64,000 nt of DNA from Modicisalibacter radicis (GCF_900961225.1 NZ_CAAHFN010000033.1:62001-126000), one strand, 5' to 3'. Positions 47,479 to 55,979 are shown, counted from the first letter of the stretch. The notes: a model not told the origin generated them from the sequence alone. Translations and numbers: made by a program.

Positions 47479-48263
47479 GTCCCATCTCCAGGGATTTCGG
47501 GTTTGCGCAGGTGATAGAGCAGGTAGCGTCCCAACCGCCAGTGCGGATCGACGTCGCAATAACGCCGTTCGAGCTCGAACAGCCGGCTCAGCGTCGTGTC
47601 GTCCGGATCGCGTTCGCGCAGGTAGTCGTGAAAGATCCGGATACCGGCGACGTGCTCGACGACCAAGCCCTCTTCGGCGAACCAGCCGCTGACCCGGGCA
47701 TGCGTCAACGGCGAGATCGGCGTCAGCCGCTGGCGCTGACCGGTACCCGCCAGCCGATCGTCCAGCGCCTTCTCCAGGTTGCCCTTGACGACATTGGAAA
47801 ACCGCAGCGCATCGCGATTGAAGACCATCAGCGAAAGCTGCCCCCCCGGCGCCAGCAGCCGGTTCAGCGTCGCCAGCGCCCGGCGGGGTTCGGCGAGCCA
47901 TTCCAGCACCGCGTGGCAGACGATCAATGGCCACGGCCCGGGCGCGACTTGCCCTAGTTCCTGTAGCGGCGCTCGCAGAAAATCGATCGGCAGATCGCCA
48001 TGTTCACGACGCGCCCGCTCGAGCATCTCGACGGAGGGTTCGGCCAGCGTCACGGGGTGACCACGCCGTGCCAGCCAGGCGCTCATCTGGCCCAGCCCAC
48101 CGCCGGCATCCAGCGCCGGCTGGCCATGCAGCGCCAGGGTGCGTGGCAGCAGCTCGTCGAGCAGTGCCAGGCGCAGCTCGCCGCGCGGCTTGCCGTACAG
48201 GCTATCGGCGAACTTGTCGGCCAGGCCATCGAATATGCGGTCGCGAACGCTCACCGTTTTCAC
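47475..48263 (-). CDS. cmoM: tRNA 5-carboxymethoxyuridine methyltransferase CmoM
   Basis: SAM-dependent enzyme that methylates the cmo5U carboxylate to mcmo5U. The family start RIFDGLADKFADSLYGKPRG is clear (E. coli has a similar D-R-x-FD-x-A-x-KF pattern). Motif I is ALDAGGGLGQMSAWLA. VCHAVLEWLAEPRRALATL and LMVFNRDALRFSN are also conserved. 262 aa. Together with cmoA and cmoB in this window, the late cmo5U pathway is complete. Overlaps rsmC by four bases. Confidence 0.88.
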   Translation of the reverse strand: MKTVSVRDRIFDGLADKFADSLYGKPRGELRLALLDELLPRTLALHGQPALDAGGGLGQMSAWLARRGHPVTLAEPSVEMLERARREHGDLPIDFLRAPLQELGQVAPGPWPLIVCHAVLEWLAEPRRALATLNRLLAPGGQLSLMVFNRDALRFSNVVKGNLEKALDDRLAGTGQRQRLTPISPLTHARVSGWFAEEGLVVEHVAGIRIFHDYLRERDPDDTTLSRLFELERRYCDVDPHWRLGRYLLYHLRKPEIPGDGT

Positions 48264-48387
48264 CCTTGTCCAGGAAAGTCGCCAGTCTAGCTTTCACCAC
48301 CGGCTGGCGTCATGCTCAAGTATTCGCCACGACGGCCGATAACCAATCGATTACCAGAGGATCGCCGGCTGCACAGGAGTATCCCCC

Positions 48388-50460
48388 TTGGGCCAATTGC
48401 CTCCCCTGCTGGAACCCATCGTGAAGGTGCTGGAGCTACCCGGCATCGCGATCACGATCATCGACGGCGAGGCCGCCGGCTTCCCGGTGCTGCACGTCAA
48501 TGCCGGCTTCGAGCAGCTCACCGGCTACGCCCGCCAGGAGGCGCTGGCTCCGGCGCATAGCGTTTTCGCCTCCCGGGATATCGAGATCTGGCTGAGCGAG
48601 GTGTTGACCCACCGTACCCCGTCGACCCATACGCTGGCGCTGCGTCGCCGCGACGGTGGCCAGCTCTGGGACGAACTGACCCTGTCGGTGACCGAGAGCA
48701 CCGATGGCCACCGCTACGTGATCGCCACCCATCGCGACATCACCGACCAGCATCGGCAGGGGCTCGCCAAGGCAGTATTCGACAGCACCCACGATGGCAT
48801 CTTCATCACCGACGCCGAACGGACGATCGTCGACACCAATCCGGCCTTTACCGCACTGACCGGGTACGAGCGTGACGAGATCATCGGCGAAAAGCCTCAC
48901 ATGCTGTCGTCCGGCAAGCACGACGCCACCTTCTATCAATCGCTGTTTGCCGCGGTGGACAAGCACGGTTTCTGGTCCGGCGACATCTGGAACACCCGCA
49001 AGGATGGCAGCCAGTTGATCGAGAACTCGACCATATCGGCCGTGCGCAACGACGCCGGCGAGGTGATCAACTATGTCGGCGTGTTCCGCGACATCACCCA
49101 GCAGCGTCTCAACCAGGCCCGCCTCGAGCGTATGGCGATCTACGACCCGCTGACCGGACTCTACAATCGCGAGCATTTTACCGTGATGCTCGAGAGCCAC
49201 CTGGCCGGCCTGCAATACGTCGAAAGCGGCCTGTCGGTGCTGTTCATGGATCTCGACGACTTCAAGCCGATCAACGACAGCTATGGACACGCCGCCGGCG
49301 ATGAACTGCTGGTCGAGGTCAGTCGACGACTCAAGCGGCTGATGCGCAGTACCGATATCGTCGCGCGCTTCGGCGGCGACGAGTTCGTCATCGCTCTCGG
49401 CGGCATGGGCAATAGCGACAAGGCGTTCAAGGTCGGGCAAAAGATCATCGACGACCTGACCCAGCCTTTCCTGCTCGCCAACGGCGAGCAGGTCAACGTC
49501 TCGGTCTCGATCGGCCTGGCCTTCACCAGCGACTATCGGCAGAGCCCACCGACCCTGATCGACAACGCCGACCATGCCATGTACGAGGCCAAGCTCGGCG
49601 GCAAGAACCGTATCGCCAAGGCCCGACGCTTCGTCGAGTCGCGCAGCCAGGATGCTTTCCAGCGGATCCGCGACGCCTTCGAGAAGGGCGAACTCGAGCT
49701 CTACTACCAGCCGATCATCGACCTGGCTAGCAACCAGACCCACAGCTTCGAGGCGCTGGCGCGCTGGCGCCACCCGCAGAAGGGGGTACTCGGGCCACAG
49801 CATTTCATCAACGTGATCATGCACTCCTCGCTGAGCCTGCCGTTCGGCCAGTGGCTGGTACGCGAAGCCGGCCACATGGCCAAGCGCCTCCAGGATGCCG
49901 GCCACGCCACCCCGGTCAGCATCAACCTCTCCCAGGACCAGATCGAGACAGGCAGCTTCCTGCGCGCCATCGTCGAAACCCGCGACGCGCTCAAGCTGAC
50001 GGTGCCCTACCTGACCATCGAGGTGCTGGAGTCGAGCCACTTCCACGACCTCGACCTGGCCTGCAGCCAGTTGCTCGAGGCGCGGTTGCTGGGCACCTCG
50101 ATCGCCCTCGACGACTTCGGCTCCGGCATCTCCTCGATCACCTACGCCAACCACCTGCCGATCGACACGCTCAAGATCGATCGCAGCGCGATCCGGAATC
50201 TCGATACACGCGAGGACCAGCGGCAGTTCGTCGGCGGCATCATCGACATGGCCCATGCCATGCAGCGCCAGGTACTGGCCGAGGGCGTGGAACGCGACAA
50301 GCAACTGGAAAAGCTGCGCGGACTGGGCTGCGACCTGGCACAGGGCTTTCTCCTCGGCGAGCCGATGCCGGTGACGGCGTTGATCGAACGCTACCTGAGC
50401 GCGGACGCACGCCCCGTCTACCCGCTGAAAGCCGTTCCTCGATCCGAGTCACTCGCCTGA
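48388..50460 (+). CDS. PAS-PAS-GGDEF-EAL cyclic-di-GMP protein
   Basis: 690 aa, no membrane segment. Two PAS domains (about 10-120 and 125-245) are followed by a GGDEF domain (about 250-410) with intact GGDEF and an upstream RSTD inhibitory-site motif. An EAL domain (about 430-680) shows EALARW, LDDFGSG and AEGVERDKQ. Both catalytic signatures are intact, so it could make and degrade c-di-GMP; the balance is unknown. A TTG at 48388 is the start, supported by AGGAG 8 bases upstream. Confidence 0.88.
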   Translation: MGQLPPLLEPIVKVLELPGIAITIIDGEAAGFPVLHVNAGFEQLTGYARQEALAPAHSVFASRDIEIWLSEVLTHRTPSTHTLALRRRDGGQLWDELTLSVTESTDGHRYVIATHRDITDQHRQGLAKAVFDSTHDGIFITDAERTIVDTNPAFTALTGYERDEIIGEKPHMLSSGKHDATFYQSLFAAVDKHGFWSGDIWNTRKDGSQLIENSTISAVRNDAGEVINYVGVFRDITQQRLNQARLERMAIYDPLTGLYNREHFTVMLESHLAGLQYVESGLSVLFMDLDDFKPINDSYGHAAGDELLVEVSRRLKRLMRSTDIVARFGGDEFVIALGGMGNSDKAFKVGQKIIDDLTQPFLLANGEQVNVSVSIGLAFTSDYRQSPPTLIDNADHAMYEAKLGGKNRIAKARRFVESRSQDAFQRIRDAFEKGELELYYQPIIDLASNQTHSFEALARWRHPQKGVLGPQHFINVIMHSSLSLPFGQWLVREAGHMAKRLQDAGHATPVSINLSQDQIETGSFLRAIVETRDALKLTVPYLTIEVLESSHFHDLDLACSQLLEARLLGTSIALDDFGSGISSITYANHLPIDTLKIDRSAIRNLDTREDQRQFVGGIIDMAHAMQRQVLAEGVERDKQLEKLRGLGCDLAQGFLLGEPMPVTALIERYLSADARPVYPLKAVPRSESLA

Positions 50461-50574
50461 ATGCGACGATACGCGCCATGCACAGAGGTTTATCTCGTGC
50501 TGTCAGGCGCTTATAATGCGCCACGTTCGGGCGCATGTATCGACCGTCGCCCGGCACAAGGCCCTGCAAGCAAA

Positions 50575-50651
50575 GCCCCTATAGCTCAGCTGGATAGAGC
50601 ATCCCCCTCCTAAGGGGAAGGTCTCAGGTTCGAATCCTGATGGGGGCGCCA
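50575..50651 (+). tRNA. tRNA-Arg(CCU)
   Basis: Complete cloverleaf. The acceptor GCCCCTA pairs with TGGGGGC. The anticodon stem TCCCC/GGGGA encloses loop CTCCTAA with anticodon CCT. T-loop GGTTCGAATCC is present and CCA is encoded at 50649-50651. Bases 50632-50644 of its 3' half recur at 55870-55882, suggesting use as an integration site. Confidence 0.97.
50632..50644 (+). other. Candidate attL inside tRNA-Arg
   Basis: GAATCCTGATGGG in the T-arm and acceptor of the tRNA, identical to 55870-55882. A 13-base identity to the 3' end of a tRNA is what a tRNA-integrating element leaves behind. No integrase gene is visible, so this stays a candidate. Confidence 0.5.
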
Positions 50652-50727
50652 TTTCACCCTTCCCAGCACTTCCCACACGCCCCGGCCCTCGAATGGGATG
50701 GGTGGAAGTCACCGACGATATATACAC

Positions 50728-51531
50728 TCACTGTGGCACCTGGACGACCTCGAGCGTGAGATCGACGCCCAGCCGATCCAGCATGCGCCGGAAATCGTCG
50801 ACGGAGTAACGCGTGTCTTCCGTGACCAGCGTCCTGACCGTACCCGTGCCCGGGGTGCCCGTGCCGAGGCTCGCCACCACACTCTCGGCAGGGTCCAGAA
50901 ACCGGCATTGCGGGCGCGCACGCTCGAAAAACGCCTTGAGCCATGGCAGGTGCGTGCTCGATAGCGTCAGCACGTCGATGTCGGGCTTGCGCTGAAAGAG
51001 GGTCTTCACGAAGTCGTCGACGCTCGCCTGGGTGCCCGGCGGATCGAACAGAAACGCCCCGCTTTCGACCAGCTCCACCATGCTCGAGGCATTGATCAGC
51101 TCGACACGGGCACCGGCAAGATCATGGGATGCCACGAAGCTCTCCAGCATCTCGCTTTCGACCAGCGACTCGACGCCCATGATGCCCACGGCGTGAGTGG
51201 CCGAGCATGCCAGCGCCGCCTCCAGGGGTGGAAAGACGCCGAAGACCGGCAGTCGCGTCATGGGGCGCACCGATTCGAGCACGGTGATCGATGGGGCGTT
51301 GGACGCCACGACGATGGCCGAGGGCTCGAACGTCTCCAGAAAGCGCAACGTCCGCTCCATGACCCGGGCCAGCTCATCGGGCGCCTTGCTCCCATAGGGG
51401 AAACTGGCGCGATCCGCGAAGTAGATCACGTCCTGACGGGATAGGCGCCGCTGTATCTCCGCCACGATGGCATAGCTGCCGATTCCGGCATCGAAGACCG
51501 CGATGGGCCGGTGCAGGGCTTTCGATTCCAT
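50728..51531 (-). CDS. Asp/Glu racemase superfamily protein lacking both catalytic cysteines
   Basis: 267 aa with the MurI layout: IAVFDAGIGSYAIVAEI at the start (MurI: F-D-S-G-x-G-G), YFADRASFPYGSK, VVASNAPSITVLE, LSSTHLPWLK and FLDPAESV. Active glutamate racemases have Cys in VACNTAS and in LGCTH. Here these are Ser77 and Ser192, so the two-base mechanism should not work. A substrate-binding or regulatory role, or a different reaction, is likely. Start MESKALHRP at 51531. Downstream of a LysE-type exporter on the same strand, inside the tRNA-Arg-associated segment. Confidence 0.75.
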   Translation of the reverse strand: MESKALHRPIAVFDAGIGSYAIVAEIQRRLSRQDVIYFADRASFPYGSKAPDELARVMERTLRFLETFEPSAIVVASNAPSITVLESVRPMTRLPVFGVFPPLEAALACSATHAVGIMGVESLVESEMLESFVASHDLAGARVELINASSMVELVESGAFLFDPPGTQASVDDFVKTLFQRKPDIDVLTLSSTHLPWLKAFFERARPQCRFLDPAESVVASLGTGTPGTGTVRTLVTEDTRYSVDDFRRMLDRLGVDLTLEVVQVPQ

Positions 51532-51556
51532 GGGATTCCTGTTCCTTGGTGACACC

Positions 51557-52195
51557 TTAGCGGTGTGAGGTGGCCAACGCCCCTCCCGCAGCCATGAAAA
51601 GCCCGCCGGTGGTGCGGTTGAACAGGCGCACGCGGCGCGACGTGCCGAACCAGCGGCTGACCGTCGAACCCACCGAGGCATAGGTGGTCATCGTCGCCAG
51701 ATCGACCGCGAGCCATGTCATGGCCAGAATCGCGAACTGCGACCATTGCGGCTGGCCCAGGTCGATGAAATTGGGAAAGAGCGCACCGAAGAACAGCAGA
51801 TCCTTGGGATTGCTGATCCCCACGGAAAAGCCCTTGCCGAACAGCCGGAACCGGGAGCGATGACCCGCCGGCACGGCATCCGGCTCCGCCGCCGGGTCGG
51901 CCATTGGCTCGGAAGGCGACCGCCATGCCTGCACGCCCAGGTAGACCAGATAGACCGCCCCGGCGGCCTTCAACACCAGGAAGGCGGTTTCAGAGGTCGC
52001 GAGGATCGCCCCCAGCCCCAGGGACGACAGCGCCATCAAGGCAAGCGAAGCCATGGCGCCCCCCACCACCGTCGCCAAGGCGCGTCGCCGACCGTGACGC
52101 AGCCCATGATGCATGCAAAGCAAGGCGACAGGGCCCGGAAACAGGATGAGTGCGGTGATGACACCGAGGTAGGTCATCCATACGGCAAGGTCCAT
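51557..52195 (-). CDS. LysE family amino-acid exporter
   Basis: 212 aa membrane protein with about six helices. The family PGP motif (LILFPGPVALLCMHHGLRHG) and SVGISNPKDLLFFGALFP are conserved. The central loop (about 95-115) is hydrophilic. Substrate unknown. It precedes the racemase-like gene by 25 bases on the same strand, so a D- or L-amino acid is conceivable. High GC, similar to the host genes. Confidence 0.87.
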   Translation of the reverse strand: MDLAVWMTYLGVITALILFPGPVALLCMHHGLRHGRRRALATVVGGAMASLALMALSSLGLGAILATSETAFLVLKAAGAVYLVYLGVQAWRSPSEPMADPAAEPDAVPAGHRSRFRLFGKGFSVGISNPKDLLFFGALFPNFIDLGQPQWSQFAILAMTWLAVDLATMTTYASVGSTVSRWFGTSRRVRLFNRTTGGLFMAAGGALATSHR

Positions 52196-52388
52196 CGTGG
52201 CGTGTCCTCGTGGGGTCGTGATGGCATCAAGGCGGGGAACGTCCCCCTGATGATTCGTTCGAGCTTATCGTAGCGAGACGTGATTCGTCTCGTCGTTGTC
52301 GAGGAGCCAGCACGGCGCCTCTCGGCCTCTCCTGCCCGGCATCGGCCGCCGTGGCCACCAGCCTCGATGCTGGGCGCCGTCGCCCCAC

Positions 52389-52533
52389 GGCGCGCTGTCG
52401 ACACCCCGCCCCGCCTGCGCGCTAAGTGGGTCGGTTTTTAGGCACTCATGCACCGCACTACGAGCCGCGCCACTACTGGGCGCGGGCAGTCCCCACGGGG
52501 TGCATTAAATCATGCGGAATCATGCAGTTTTAC
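52389..52533 (+). repeat. Diverged direct repeat, copy 1
   Basis: Core 52389-52438 (begins GGCGCGCTGTCGAC, ends GGTTTT) matches copy 2 at 52712-52760 with few changes and one indel. Weaker likeness continues about 95 bases through ACTGGGC and ATGCGG-ATGCA blocks. Confidence 0.6.
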
Positions 52534-52711
52534 GCGTTCTAGATCAGCCGAGCAGGCGAGACGTATTCAAGCGCGGCCATGCCTTTGCCGATAGACGAAT
52601 TAGGCATTCCTGAATGATCCCGTATGGGCCAGTGTGTTCTCGAAGGCATCAAACAGGGGTGGCTATTGCCGCTCCTGGGGCCGAAACGCCCCGGCTGCGG
52701 CATTCGGCGCC

Positions 52712-52853
52712 GGCGCGCTGTCGACTCCCCGCCCGCCTGCGGGCTAAATGGGCCGGTTTTGATGCAACCTTGCAGGGGGTGCCAGGCCCCGCTGTTACTG
52801 GGCTGCGAAGCGGTTCAGGGGTCAGAAAAATGATGCGGTCTGATGCATTTTGC
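52712..52853 (+). repeat. Diverged direct repeat, copy 2
   Basis: Second copy of the repeat at 52389-52533, 323 bases downstream. Neither copy codes for anything recognisable. They could be relics of a duplicated cassette end or an unknown intergenic repeat. Confidence 0.6.
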
Positions 52854-53054
52854 TGCCACCCGACAAAAGACTCGGGGCGCTGCATAGAGCAACGAAATGG
52901 GGAGCGGCAAGTCGATGCGGAAGTTTTTTCCGGCAGGCTTTGAAAATGCTGACCGCTTCCGCCCCAGAGCGAATGGCCCGAGGAAAGCTGAATGCGCGTT
53001 CAAGACAATAAACGAGCGCGCTGTCTAATACCTGTTATAAATCCAACGTAACCA

Positions 53055-54665
53055 ATGGAGTGCCACAGAAAAGCTATGAGAACTGCAGAGCTAACGCCAA
53101 CAGCACAAAAAATTGACCGCCTTATTAGACGGATCGATGAGGGCGACATCAAAATTCCAGCGTTTCAACGTGGTTACGTTTGGAATCAAAGCCAGGTAAT
53201 TGAGTTGCTGGAAAGTGTCGTTGCTGAATTTCCAATAGGTAGTGTTTTGTTGTGGAGTACGGAAGAAAAGTTGAAGTCCACGAGAAACATTGCAGGATAT
53301 AAGATTCCAGAGAGAGGAGAAAACTACCCCGTAAACTATGCGTTGGATGGCCAACAGCGCATGGCAAGTATTTATGGCGTTTTCAGCCAACAAACTGTTC
53401 AGGAACCTGATGATACAGGGTATAACCCCAATCCTGATATTTTTGAAATTAGTTACGATTTTATCTCTTCTTCCTTTATTCCAAACAATGAAGTTAAGAA
53501 TGTCGGCGCGGCTATACCATTGAGGTCTCTGCTTGATGTACAGACTCTGATACCTGCCTTGGGTAGCTTGGATTCAAAGTATCACCAAAGGGCTCAATCT
53601 CTCGCTTCTCAATTCCTAAATTATGAAGTCCCCGTCGTCACGATTGAAAATCGAAACAGGGAGGATGTCGGTCTAATTTTCGAAAGAATCAATAATACAG
53701 GGACAAAGCTTGGCCCCTTGGATTTGATGACCGCTTGGACATGGACCGATGACTTTCACCTTCTTGAGGCCAGCAACGGGTTGTTGGGAGAGTTGGAAGA
53801 TAAGGGCTTTGGCGGGATTAAGCACAAAGTAATATTGCAAATAATATCCGGAGTAATCCAGGGAACAACTATAAGTAAAAATATACTTAGCCTTAAAGGG
53901 GAAGATGTACGCGACAACTGGGATAGGATTGTTGATGCGATAAAGAAAGCCATTGACTTCCTGGCAACTGACTTGAAGTGTCTGCATTTGGACTTTTTGC
54001 CATATGCCCAGCAATTGATACCCATAACCTGCTTTTTTGACTCTATTAAAAGGCCGACTGCACAGCAAATATCACAAGTTAAGCAGTATTTCTGGAAAAC
54101 ATCATTTTCTAATAGATATACCTCTGGTCAGTCAAATGCAAAAATGGACTCGGATATTGAGAGGATTAAGGAAATAGCAGATGGTGAGTCGAACGCCTTT
54201 TCGTCTTATGAGTACACCGTCACAGAAAATACGCTAATAAACACAAAGTTCTCTAAAGCAAATCCTTTGACTAGGGCTTTTCTGCTTCTGATGGCGCAAT
54301 ACCATCCTGTTGACCTTGTGAAAAATCAACGGGTGGATTTAGGAACGTCGCTCGCAAGCTACAACAGAAAAGAATATCATCACGTTTTTCCGCAGGCATA
54401 CTTAAAATCTAAAAGTGTGCATCATGATGATATTTTTTGTGTCTTGAATTTTTGCTTCCTTTCGTCTGATTCTAATAAGGCGATTTCAAGAAAGGCGCCA
54501 TCTATCTATTTTGAAAAATTAGTCCCGCAAGATACTTTCACTGACGTACTATCAAGCAATGTATTACCCATTAATAAAACTATTTATCAAAAAGATGATT
54601 ATAAAACATTCATAGATCGAAGAGCGAGCGAAGTACTATCTAAAATAGATGAGCTTACCGCCTAA
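53055..54665 (+). CDS. DUF262 protein with C-terminal HNH-like nuclease domain (cassette gene 1)
   Basis: 536 aa, AT-rich. The N-terminal DUF262 (ParB/sulfiredoxin-like) domain shows IKIPAFQRGYVWN and the hallmark ALDGQQRMASIYG. The C-terminal region has EYHHVFPQAYLKS followed by conserved Asn (VLNFCFLSSDSNK), a DUF1524-type HNH pattern. This architecture is shared with GmrSD-type modification-dependent restriction proteins and other defence nucleases. ATG at 53055 or 53076; neither has an ideal ribosome site. An attC-like site starts 10 bases after the stop, so it is an integron-type cassette. Confidence 0.75.
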   Translation: MECHRKAMRTAELTPTAQKIDRLIRRIDEGDIKIPAFQRGYVWNQSQVIELLESVVAEFPIGSVLLWSTEEKLKSTRNIAGYKIPERGENYPVNYALDGQQRMASIYGVFSQQTVQEPDDTGYNPNPDIFEISYDFISSSFIPNNEVKNVGAAIPLRSLLDVQTLIPALGSLDSKYHQRAQSLASQFLNYEVPVVTIENRNREDVGLIFERINNTGTKLGPLDLMTAWTWTDDFHLLEASNGLLGELEDKGFGGIKHKVILQIISGVIQGTTISKNILSLKGEDVRDNWDRIVDAIKKAIDFLATDLKCLHLDFLPYAQQLIPITCFFDSIKRPTAQQISQVKQYFWKTSFSNRYTSGQSNAKMDSDIERIKEIADGESNAFSSYEYTVTENTLINTKFSKANPLTRAFLLLMAQYHPVDLVKNQRVDLGTSLASYNRKEYHHVFPQAYLKSKSVHHDDIFCVLNFCFLSSDSNKAISRKAPSIYFEKLVPQDTFTDVLSSNVLPINKTIYQKDDYKTFIDRRASEVLSKIDELTA

Positions 54666-54674
54666 GATGAGTAT

Positions 54675-54758
54675 TTATAACAATTACAGTCACTCGGACA
54701 CCCTCGTCTACGCTCCTCCGCCGCTTCGACAAGGGTGCCGGTACTGTCAGCGTTATGT
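54675..54758 (+). repeat. attC-like recombination site 1
   Basis: About 84 bases with imperfect dyad symmetry. The left end ATAAC-AATT-ACAGT and GGACACCCT pairs with AGGGTGCC-GGT-ACTGT-CAGC-GTTAT at the right. The right core site reads GTTATGT, fitting GTTRRRY. Unpaired bases are on the left arm, as in true attC sites. It lies between the two AT-rich cassette genes. Confidence 0.65.
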
Positions 54759-54778
54759 TCAAGGAGTGAGGATAGAAA

Positions 54779-55618
54779 ATGAGCTATGACGCAAGAGTTT
54801 ACAATGTGATGATTGCCTCACCTGGGGATGTTGCGTCAGAGCGCTCAATTGTCAGAGATGTGATTTACGAATGGAATGCGGTCCATTCAATGACAAGAGA
54901 CATCGTACTTCTACCTTTAGGCTGGGAATCGCACTCATCTCCTGAAATGGGCTCCTCTCCGCAAGAGATAATTAATAATCAAGTTCTAGACAAATGTGAT
55001 CTTTTGGTTGGGGTTTTCTGGACCAGAATTGGAACTGAAACTTCTGAATATGCGAGTGGAACCGTTGAAGAGATCGAGCGGCACATCGGAACAGGCAAAC
55101 CCGCAATGCTTTACTTTTCGAGTCAGCCTGTCGCAATGGATTCGGTAGATTTAGAACAATTTCAGCATCTCAAGCGTTTCAAAGGATCCTGCCAAAAACG
55201 CGGATTATATGAGGGCTATGATAGCCACTCAGATTTTCGTCAAAAGTTTTACCGGCATCTCCAGCTCAAGCTCAATGAACACCCAATGTTTCTAGAGGCA
55301 TCGGGACAACATACATCTGTTCCTGTCGAATCTTCGCGTGGGCTTCCCGAGTTGTCAGATGAAGCGAGAGTCTTACTCAAAGAGGCCAGTTCAGATCCCC
55401 ATGGAAATGTCATGTACCTGAGATACATCGGGGGTACAGACGTTCAGACCAATGGAAAAAATCTAATTCAGTCCAAAGACCGTCGAGAAGTGGCCAGATG
55501 GGAAGCGGCCATTCAAGAGTTGGTTGAGGAAAGTTTGCTTATTGAGCGTGGTCATAAGGGCGAAATCTTTGAGGTGACGAACCAGGGATACCAAGTGGCT
55601 GATATGATCGTACTTTGA
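54779..55618 (+). CDS. DUF4062 protein (cassette gene 2)
   Basis: 279 aa. The N-terminal DUF4062 domain (about 5-150) has NVMIASPGDVASERSIVRDV and CDLLVGVFWTRIGT. This domain is TIR- or deoxyribosyltransferase-like and usually heads large STAND-type defence ATPases, but here it stands alone. The C-terminal part (about 185-279) looks like a winged-helix module (IQELVEESLLIERGHKGE). A GGAGTGAGG-type ribosome site precedes the ATG. The gene starts 20 bases after attC-like site 1 and ends at the left base of site 2: the exact layout of an integron cassette. A phage-sensing role is inference. Confidence 0.75.
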   Translation: MSYDARVYNVMIASPGDVASERSIVRDVIYEWNAVHSMTRDIVLLPLGWESHSSPEMGSSPQEIINNQVLDKCDLLVGVFWTRIGTETSEYASGTVEEIERHIGTGKPAMLYFSSQPVAMDSVDLEQFQHLKRFKGSCQKRGLYEGYDSHSDFRQKFYRHLQLKLNEHPMFLEASGQHTSVPVESSRGLPELSDEARVLLKEASSDPHGNVMYLRYIGGTDVQTNGKNLIQSKDRREVARWEAAIQELVEESLLIERGHKGEIFEVTNQGYQVADMIVL

Positions 55619-55696
55619 AAATAACCAGGGGCTGCAGCGGACCGCTTTTCCGGCGCACTTCGCCTCCAAATCGGCCGCTGAGCCCAAGCGTTATAT
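55619..55696 (+). repeat. attC-like recombination site 2
   Basis: 78 bases starting at the cassette-gene stop. The arms ATAAC and GGGCTGCAGCGG pair with CCGCTGAGCCC and GTTAT. The left arm carries one extra G (GGGCT-G-CAGCGG), the extrahelical base expected in an attC site. The right core GTTATAT fits GTTRRRY. Stronger than site 1. Confidence 0.75.
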
Positions 55697-55869
55697 CTAC
55701 TCTGGCTTAACGTCTGCTCCTGGCCGTAAGCGGCCAGCCCCCCTGCGCTGTCACAATTCGGGTAGCCCCATGAGTAGCTAATTAAGGGTTCATGGTATAT
55801 CGATTGGTATAATCGACCTCCATGCCAAATATTTATTTTTTAAAAAACAACAGCTTATATTAAAAAATA

Positions 55870-55882
55870 GAATCCTGATGGG
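55870..55882 (+). other. Candidate attR (copy of the tRNA-Arg 3' end)
   Basis: GAATCCTGATGGG, identical to 50632-50644 in tRNA-Arg(CCU) and in the same orientation. It follows an AT-rich block, and GC content returns to host level after it. It marks a possible right end of a 5.2 kb island. Confidence 0.5.
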
Positions 55883-55948
55883 CCTCTCTCTCCATCGCCG
55901 ATCGGTTCAGCTGACACCGCGAGGCGGCAGCCCCGCATCTCGGCTGGA

Positions 55949-55979
55949 ATGAGCGCAACACTGCCAGTGTTGCGCTCAT
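55949..55979. repeat. 31-base near-perfect palindrome
   Basis: ATGAGCGCAACACTG (55949-55963), a single C, then CAGTGTTGCGCTCAT (55965-55979). A 15-bp stem with a one-base centre; could be an inverted-repeat junction or a strong hairpin. Confidence 0.7.

Larger units (their letters stand above)
52196..53054. other. Non-coding stretch with a pair of diverged repeats
   Basis: No convincing gene. It holds a small hairpin (CGAGACG/CGTCTCG, 52274-52292), two diverged direct repeats (52389-52533 and 52712-52853), and a GTTATAA at 53034-53040 that could be the left recombination point of the first cassette. No integron integrase or phage integrase was recognised. Confidence 0.55.

Noticed and set aside
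52614..52943. Short open frame before the cassettes as an integrase relic
   Set aside because: No tyrosine-recombinase motif (R...HxxR...Y) or integron-integrase patch in any frame; it overlaps the diverged repeat.
55704..55737. A third attC site
   Set aside because: GCTTAAC fits the left core and a hairpin follows, but no GTTRRRY right core is found, so at most it is degenerate.
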